From assembly GCA_050945995.1 (NCBI GenBank), contig JBMNUA010000082.1, forward strand, positions 1-9,842: 9,842 bases of DNA, read 5' to 3'. Under the pieces are notes generated by a model. The model saw nothing but the letters and a program-made list of their open reading frames with translations. It was not told where the DNA came from and searched no databases. The first letter of the stretch is position 1, and each line of letters opens with the position of its first letter. This document shows, one piece after another, positions 7,005-9,842 of the stretch. The translations under genes and the position numbers were made by a program. This DNA is from RUG11247 sp050945995. GTDB lineage: Bacteria > Bacillota > Clostridia > Christensenellales > Aristaeellaceae.

Positions 7005-8072
7005 TTATTCCATGTAATCGACGGTGGTATTGACGACCTCGGGCGCGGCATCGATGGCGTCGGAGATCTCGGTCTCGCCGGACTTCACCTTCTCATACAT
7101 CGCCTCGTACTGCTCGACGGTGAAGGTGTTGAAGCGCCAGGATGTCTCAGCCGTGGGAAGACCCACGCAGTCGTCGGCTGCGCCGAGGACGACGGTCTGC
7201 CCCGCGTAGGCTTCAGGCCACACGCCGCCGTTTGCGTACAAATCGTCAAGGGAGAGAACGACAGTGCGCTGGATGCCCTTCATGGCGGAGGTGACGATGG
7301 TTTCGGAGACGTAATACTGGTCGCTGTCAACGCCGATCACCTTGCCGCCGGCTTCCTCAGCCGCCGCGGTGCAGGAGAGATAGATGCCGCCGCCGCAGGA
7401 GAACACGATTTCCGTGCCCTCGGAGTACCAGCCGGACATCTTCACCTTGATGTCGTCGTTGGCGACGAACACGCCGCTGTACCAATACTTGATGTCGATT
7501 TCCACGCCGAGCTCGACCGCAGCGTCGTCCGCGCCCTGCACAAAGCCGTAGCCGTAGCGCACCACGGCGGGAACCGCCATGCCGCCCAGGAAGCCAAGGC
7601 GCGTGTAACCGTCCATCACGGCGGCGTAGCCCGCGAAGTAGCCCGCCTGCTCCTCATTGTAGAAGATGTTGTGCACGTTGGGCGAGGTTTTGAAATCGGA
7701 GTAGTCCACGTTGTGGGGCTCGCCGTCGATGAGCAGGAAATTGACCTCGGGGTAGCGATCCTGCACCTCGTAGACCGCCTCCTCGAACAGGAAGCCGGGG
7801 CAGACGACGGTTTTTGCGCCCTTGTCGATCGCAGCCTTGATGCTCTCGATGCGCGCGTCCGTGGAATCCTCGGTGGGGCGGAAGTAGGCGTAGCTGTACC
7901 CGCCCGCTTCGGCGAATTCGACAACGCCCTCCCAAGCGCTCTGGTTGAAGGACTGGTCGTCGATGTTGCCGACGTCGGTGACAAGCGCGATCTCGTAGGT
8001 GTCATCGGCAAACGCCGCCGAGCCGATGAGCAAAAGCGAGACGACCAACAGGAGAGATAGGATCCGCTTCAT
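7005..8072 (-). CDS. BMP-family nucleoside-binding protein of ABC transporter (PnrA/BmpA/NupN type)
   Basis: This 355-residue extracytoplasmic binding protein captures the substrate and delivers it to the permeases. It has an N-terminal signal peptide (MKRILSLLLVVSLLLIGSAAFA, likely cut after A22) and then the BMP-family opening ALVTDVGNIDDQSFNQSAWEG; VIGVDSDQYY in the second half is also typical of the family. Characterised relatives bind purine nucleosides, so a nucleoside substrate is the best inference. Unlike typical Gram-positive relatives there is no lipobox cysteine at the cleavage site. The start is the ATG at 8072 with AGGAGG 6 nt upstream; an upstream in-frame ATG (8087) overlaps that ribosome binding site and is rejected. 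It is the first gene of a four-gene operon and is separated from the ATPase gene by a stable hairpin. Confidence 0.95.
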   Translation of the reverse strand: MKRILSLLLVVSLLLIGSAAFADDTYEIALVTDVGNIDDQSFNQSAWEGVVEFAEAGGYSYAYFRPTEDSTDARIESIKAAIDKGAKTVVCPGFLFEEAVYEVQDRYPEVNFLLIDGEPHNVDYSDFKTSPNVHNIFYNEEQAGYFAGYAAVMDGYTRLGFLGGMAVPAVVRYGYGFVQGADDAAVELGVEIDIKYWYSGVFVANDDIKVKMSGWYSEGTEIVFSCGGGIYLSCTAAAEEAGGKVIGVDSDQYYVSETIVTSAMKGIQRTVVLSLDDLYANGGVWPEAYAGQTVVLGAADDCVGLPTAETSWRFNTFTVEQYEAMYEKVKSGETEISDAIDAAPEVVNTTVDYME

Positions 8073-8101
8073 GGTGAACCTCCTCATAGCGATGATGTAC
8101 C

Positions 8102-8131
8102 TTGATCTGAATCAACTGTATTATATCAGAT
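8102..8131. promoter_or_regulatory. Nested dyads over the bmp promoter and start point (candidate operator)
   Basis: TTGAT-CTGA-ATCAA (8102-8115) is a perfect 5-bp-arm dyad over the predicted start point. A second dyad, ATCTGA (8105-8110) with TCAGAT (8126-8131), brackets the -10. Overlap with the core promoter is where a repressor would act. The regulator is unknown; none is encoded in the window. Confidence 0.45.
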
Positions 8132-8148
8132 TTGTTAATGAAAGAAAA
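8120..8148 (-). promoter_or_regulatory. Extended -10 promoter of the bmp operon
   Basis: On the minus strand TATAAT (8125-8120) is preceded by TGA (8128-8126), forming an extended -10. The -35 position 17 bp upstream is the weak TTTTCT (8148-8143), and the sequence further upstream is AT-rich. Transcription would begin near 8113-8109, within the dyads at 8102-8131, leaving a leader of about 40 nt. No purine riboswitch is recognisable in the leader. Confidence 0.8.
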
Positions 8149-8186
8149 GATAAAATAAAGGATGTGTGCTGCGGATTCGGAAAATA

Positions 8187-8222
8187 AAGGCGCGTCGCGG
8201 GATCAAAAGATTTTAGCGCCTT
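8187..8222. repeat. Inverted repeat between the divergent bmp and mscL promoters
   Basis: AAGGCGC (8187-8193) and GCGCCTT (8216-8222) form 7-bp arms around a 22-nt spacer that itself holds ATC-AAAA-GAT (8202-8211). On the minus strand the stem is followed by TATTTT, but no minus-strand gene lies upstream that would need a terminator. Its role is unknown; a shared protein site between the two promoters is possible. Confidence 0.35.
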
Positions 8223-8235
8223 GCGATGAAATATA

Positions 8236-8264
8236 TGGATACCGGGGATGCGCTGTGCTATAAT
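8236..8264 (+). promoter_or_regulatory. Extended -10 promoter of mscL
   Basis: TATAAT (8259-8264) is preceded by TGC (8256-8258), an extended -10. TGGATA (8236-8241), 4/6 to the -35 consensus, lies 17 bp upstream. The start point would be near 8271, giving a leader of about 26 nt that contains GGAGGG (8286-8290), 6 nt before the ATG. Confidence 0.8.
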
Positions 8265-8276
8265 GCATGATAGCAC
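8255..8276. promoter_or_regulatory. Perfect dyad covering the mscL -10 element and start point (candidate operator)
   Basis: GTGCTAT (8255-8261) and ATAGCAC (8270-8276) are perfect 7-bp inverted arms around AATGCATG, which itself contains ATGCAT. The left arm includes the TG and half of the -10, and the right arm falls on the start point. A bound protein would block the promoter. It is distinct in sequence from the bmp promoter dyads. Confidence 0.5.
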
Positions 8277-8296
8277 GAGCATACGGAGGGATACAT

Positions 8297-8716
8297 ATGA
8301 AGATATGGCAGGAATTTAAGGAGTTTGCGTTCAAGGGCAATGTGATCGATCTGGCGGTCGGTGTGATGATCGGCTCTGCGTTTACGGGCATCGTCACCTC
8401 GATTGTGAACGATTTGTTTACCCCGCTTCTCTCTCTTGCGACAAACGGCATCAACTTCTCCTCGATGGGCGCAAAGATCGGCGAGGGCGAAAACGCCGCG
8501 GTGTTCGCTTACGGCAATTTCATACAGACGGTGATCAACTTCTTCCTCGTGGCGATCTGCATCTTCATTTTCGTGAAGTTCATCAACAGGCTCAAGAAAA
8601 AGCCCGCCCCCGCGCCCGCGGTCGAGCCGCGCAAATGCGAGTTTTGCTACGGCGTGATCGACGAAAAGGCGACCCGCTGCCCGCACTGCACGAGTATGTT
8701 GGAAGCGCATGCGTAA
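8297..8716 (+). CDS. mscL: Large-conductance mechanosensitive channel MscL with C-terminal zinc ribbon
   Basis: MscL is a homopentameric membrane valve that opens under membrane tension and releases solutes during osmotic downshock. The 139-residue product has the N-terminal amphipathic helix and first membrane segment (KEFAFKGNVIDLAVGVMIGS, residues 8-27, continuing to about 45), an extracellular loop, and a second membrane segment (about 75-97) leading to a basic KKK stretch. Instead of the E. coli-type helical C-terminus, it ends after a PAPAP linker with C114-x2-C117-x10-C128-x2-C131, a rubredoxin-like zinc ribbon that would lie in the cytoplasm. I believe similar tails occur in some other clostridial MscL proteins, but cannot verify it here. 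The start is the ATG at 8297, 6 nt after GGAGGG; an in-frame ATG at 8267 lies before the ribosome binding site and at the predicted transcription start. It overlaps the next gene by 8 bp. Confidence 0.96.
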   Translation: MKIWQEFKEFAFKGNVIDLAVGVMIGSAFTGIVTSIVNDLFTPLLSLATNGINFSSMGAKIGEGENAAVFAYGNFIQTVINFFLVAICIFIFVKFINRLKKKPAPAPAVEPRKCEFCYGVIDEKATRCPHCTSMLEAHA

Positions 8717-9605
8717 AACGACAAAGGGATCTGCCTTTTTGCTGTCCGCCGCGCTCGTCTGGGGGCTCGCGTTCGTCGCCCAGAAGGATGCCGCGGGCAG
8801 CATCGGCGTGATGACTTATATTTGCCTGCGCGCGCTTGTGACCTGCCTGGTGCTCGCGCCGATCTGTATCGTTCGGGCAAAGCGCGCAGAGGGCGGTATC
8901 GCCCTGCGGCGGCATCTGCTGCCGGGCGCCGTCATGGGCATGCTCACCTTTTTTGCGATCGCGCTGCAGCAATGGGGGCTTGAGCACACGACCGCGAGCA
9001 AGTCCGGGTTTGTCACGGCGCTGTATATCGTTATCGTCCCATTGTTCGGGCTGATGCGCCGGCGCAAGCTCGGGAAAAATTTGTGGATGGGCGTTGCGTT
9101 CGCGCTCGTCGGGACGGCACTTCTGTCGCTTGATTTTTCGGAGGGGCTCTCCGTCGGTTTGGGGGAGGCGCTCACGTTCGGATGCGCGCTCATTTTTTCG
9201 GTACATATCCTCTTTATCGATTCGCACACGCATGGGCTGGACGCAATTTTGCTCTGCGCGCTGCAATTCGGGGTTTGCTTTCTCCTCGGCGGCGCGGGCA
9301 TGCTGCTGTATGAAGCGCCGACGGTTGCGCAAGTGACCGACAACCTGCCGAGTATCCTATATGTCGGCGCGATTTCGGGCGGCGTGGGCTACACCTTTCA
9401 ACTCATTGGGCAGAAATATGCGGAGCCCGCGCTCGCGTCGATCCTCATGTGCATGGAAAGCGTGTTCGCCGCCGTGGGCGGCTGGCTGATCGCCGGCGAA
9501 ATGCTGCTGCCGATGGAATACCTCGGCTGCGCGCTGATGCTCGCGGGCTGCGTGCTGGCGCAACTGCCGAAGAAACAGATGGATGCGGATCAAATACCGA
9601 CGTAA
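8709..9605 (+). CDS. EamA/DMT-family membrane transporter
   Basis: This 298-residue membrane protein belongs to the drug/metabolite transporter superfamily, whose members usually export amino acids, nucleobases or other small metabolites. Two tandem EamA-type repeats are visible, about residues 8-142 and 152-290, giving about ten membrane segments. The first repeat has ALVWGLAFVAQK and the family's TASKSGFVTALYIVIVPLF stretch near its end; the second ends with EPALASILMCMESVFAAVGGWLIAGE, also typical. The ATG at 8709 lies inside the end of mscL (8-bp overlap) with only a modest GGAAG before it, suggesting translation is coupled to mscL. Co-transcription with an osmotic valve hints at solute release, but the substrate cannot be predicted. 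No convincing terminator follows the stop. Confidence 0.93.
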   Translation: MRKTTKGSAFLLSAALVWGLAFVAQKDAAGSIGVMTYICLRALVTCLVLAPICIVRAKRAEGGIALRRHLLPGAVMGMLTFFAIALQQWGLEHTTASKSGFVTALYIVIVPLFGLMRRRKLGKNLWMGVAFALVGTALLSLDFSEGLSVGLGEALTFGCALIFSVHILFIDSHTHGLDAILLCALQFGVCFLLGGAGMLLYEAPTVAQVTDNLPSILYVGAISGGVGYTFQLIGQKYAEPALASILMCMESVFAAVGGWLIAGEMLLPMEYLGCALMLAGCVLAQLPKKQMDADQIPT

Positions 9606-9649
9606 GTCTGTCTTGTACCGACCAAAGTCTATTTATATAGACCGCAGTC
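9599..9649 (+). repeat. Three phased GAC-N4-GTC elements, possibly over a promoter
   Basis: GACGTAAGTC (9599-9608), GACCAAAGTC (9620-9629) and GACCGCAGTC (9640-9649) recur at 21- and 20-bp intervals, each followed by T. Each is a small inverted repeat (GAC/GTC) and the spacing is about two helical turns, so all face the same side of DNA. The first overlaps the stop codon of the transporter gene. A weak promoter, TTGTAC (9613-9618) with 17 bp to TATAGA (9636-9641), is interleaved with them, as expected of an operator array. Confidence 0.55.
9627..9642 (+). repeat. Small AT-rich hairpin after the transporter gene
   Basis: GTCTAT-TTAT-ATAGAC is a perfect 6-bp stem with a 4-nt loop, ending 37 bp after the stop codon at 9605. 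The nearest T-run (9658-9662) is 16 bp further on, so terminator function is doubtful. It overlaps the GAC-N4-GTC elements. Confidence 0.4.
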
Positions 9650-9680
9650 TGTTATCATTTTTACGTTTCCCTCTCAAATA

Positions 9681-9733
9681 TGATTCCATTTGCCCCATCC
9701 GTGCGGAGAATCGCGCGCAGGCAGATGGAATTA
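9681..9733. repeat. Long 14-bp inverted repeat upstream of the oxidoreductase promoter
   Basis: Arms 9681-9694 (TGATTCCATTTGCC) and 9720-9733 (GGCAGATGGAATTA) pair over 14 bp as RNA with two G-U positions, around a 25-nt spacer in which GTGCG (9701-9705) and CGCGC (9712-9716) can pair again. The right arm ends 1 bp before the -35 of the promoter at 9735. It may be a regulator site, or a leader structure in transcripts coming from further upstream. No T-run follows. Confidence 0.55.
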
Positions 9734-9734
9734 C

Positions 9735-9763
9735 TTGTTAACGGAATGATAATTTGGTATACT
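9735..9763 (+). promoter_or_regulatory. Promoter of the oxidoreductase gene
   Basis: TTGTTA (9735-9740, 4/6) and TATACT (9758-9763, 5/6) are separated by exactly 17 bp. Transcription would start near 9770, and GAGAGGGGG (9773-9781) is the ribosome binding site 7 nt before the ATG at 9789. Confidence 0.75.
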
Positions 9764-9788
9764 GTTACAAACGAGAGGGGGAACCTGC

Positions 9789-9842
9789 ATGGATAGCATA
9801 CGCTTTGGTCTGATCGGCTACAAATTTATGGGCAAGGCGCAT
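9789..9842 (+). CDS. Gfo/Idh/MocA-type oxidoreductase, first 18 codons (cut by window edge)
   Basis: Only MDSIRFGLIGYKFMGKAH is present. The pattern hydrophobic-G-x-I/G-x-G/Y-FMGKAH right after the start is the nucleotide-binding beta strand and loop of the Gfo/Idh/MocA family, NAD(P)-dependent sugar or inositol dehydrogenases. In place of the usual GxGxxG glycine-rich loop it reads GLIGYKFMG, a variant I believe is common in one sugar dehydrogenase subgroup. The start is supported by a strong GAGAGGGGG ribosome binding site 7 nt upstream and its own promoter. Substrate cannot be told from this fragment. Confidence 0.75.
   Translation, partial: MDSIRFGLIGYKFMGKAH

Noticed and set aside
6483..8060. 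525-codon plus-strand open frame across the bmp and ATPase genes
   Set aside because: It runs antisense to two clearly identified genes and their intergenic hairpin; long antisense frames arise here from codon bias.
7999..8187. 62-codon plus-strand frame running into the bmp/mscL gap
   Set aside because: Begins inside the bmp gene, crosses its promoter, has no ribosome binding site, and resembles no known small protein.
8073..8290. Purine riboswitch in the leader of the nucleoside transporter operon
   Set aside because: I looked for the conserved TCTAC, CCG and GACTA core elements on the minus strand and found none; the leader after the predicted start is only about 40 nt.
9599..9649. CRISPR array
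   Set aside because: Units are only about 10 bp conserved at 20-21 bp intervals with just three copies, far from CRISPR repeat and spacer sizes, and no cas gene is present.
9627..9662. Intrinsic terminator for the DMT transporter gene
   Set aside because: The stem is only 6 bp and AT-rich, and the T-run starts 16 bp after it, too far for a normal terminator.

Overview
The window looks like a chromosomal segment of a GC-rich member of the Firmicutes, probably an uncultured Clostridia-type gut anaerobe. This is inferred from strong GGAGG-type ribosome binding sites before most genes, extended -10 promoters, a two-domain BMP-type nucleoside ABC transporter operon, a NahK-like sugar kinase typical of gut bacteria, and an MscL with a C-terminal zinc ribbon. 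Exact taxonomy cannot be read from the sequence. No rRNA, tRNA, CRISPR array, transposase or phage gene was seen.

Layout. (1) Bases 1-1059, minus strand: the first 353 codons of DNA primase dnaG, running off the left edge. (2) 1060-1384: a divergent AT-rich intergenic region with a likely dnaG promoter inside an inverted repeat, a 12-bp palindrome, and a clear extended -10 promoter for the gene to the right. (3) 1385-2029, plus: an uncharacterised protein with the His-then-Cys order of permuted papain-like (YiiX/NlpC-P60-related) enzymes. (4) 2089-3192, plus: an N-acetylhexosamine 1-kinase (NahK)-like phosphotransferase with a perfect-consensus promoter in the 59-bp gap before it. (5) 3200-3245: a strong two-way terminator shared with the converging operon. 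(6) 3244-8072, minus: a four-gene operon in transcription order: BMP-family substrate-binding protein, double-ATPase subunit, and two permeases (NupP/NupQ type). The last three genes are joined by 4-bp stop/start overlaps, and an intercistronic hairpin follows the binding-protein gene. (7) 8073-8296: a divergent promoter region whose two extended -10 promoters each carry an inverted repeat. (8) 8297-9605, plus: mscL overlapping an EamA/DMT-family exporter gene by 8 bp. (9) 9606-9788: a regulatory-looking gap with three phased GAC-N4-GTC elements, a long inverted repeat and a good promoter. (10) 9789-9842: the first 18 codons of a Gfo/Idh/MocA-type oxidoreductase.

How the genes work together. 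The transporter operon is a complete importer, most likely for purine or other nucleosides: binding protein, energising ATPase and two membrane subunits, with no metabolic enzyme in the operon. The NahK-like kinase would phosphorylate salvaged N-acetylhexosamines in the cytoplasm but has no matching phosphorylase, epimerase or transporter here. mscL (osmotic release valve) and the DMT exporter are probably co-transcribed. No wholly new multi-gene system is evident. The most unusual items are the non-coding elements around 9599-9733, the dyads over the bmp and mscL promoters, the binding protein without a lipobox, and the zinc-ribbon MscL.
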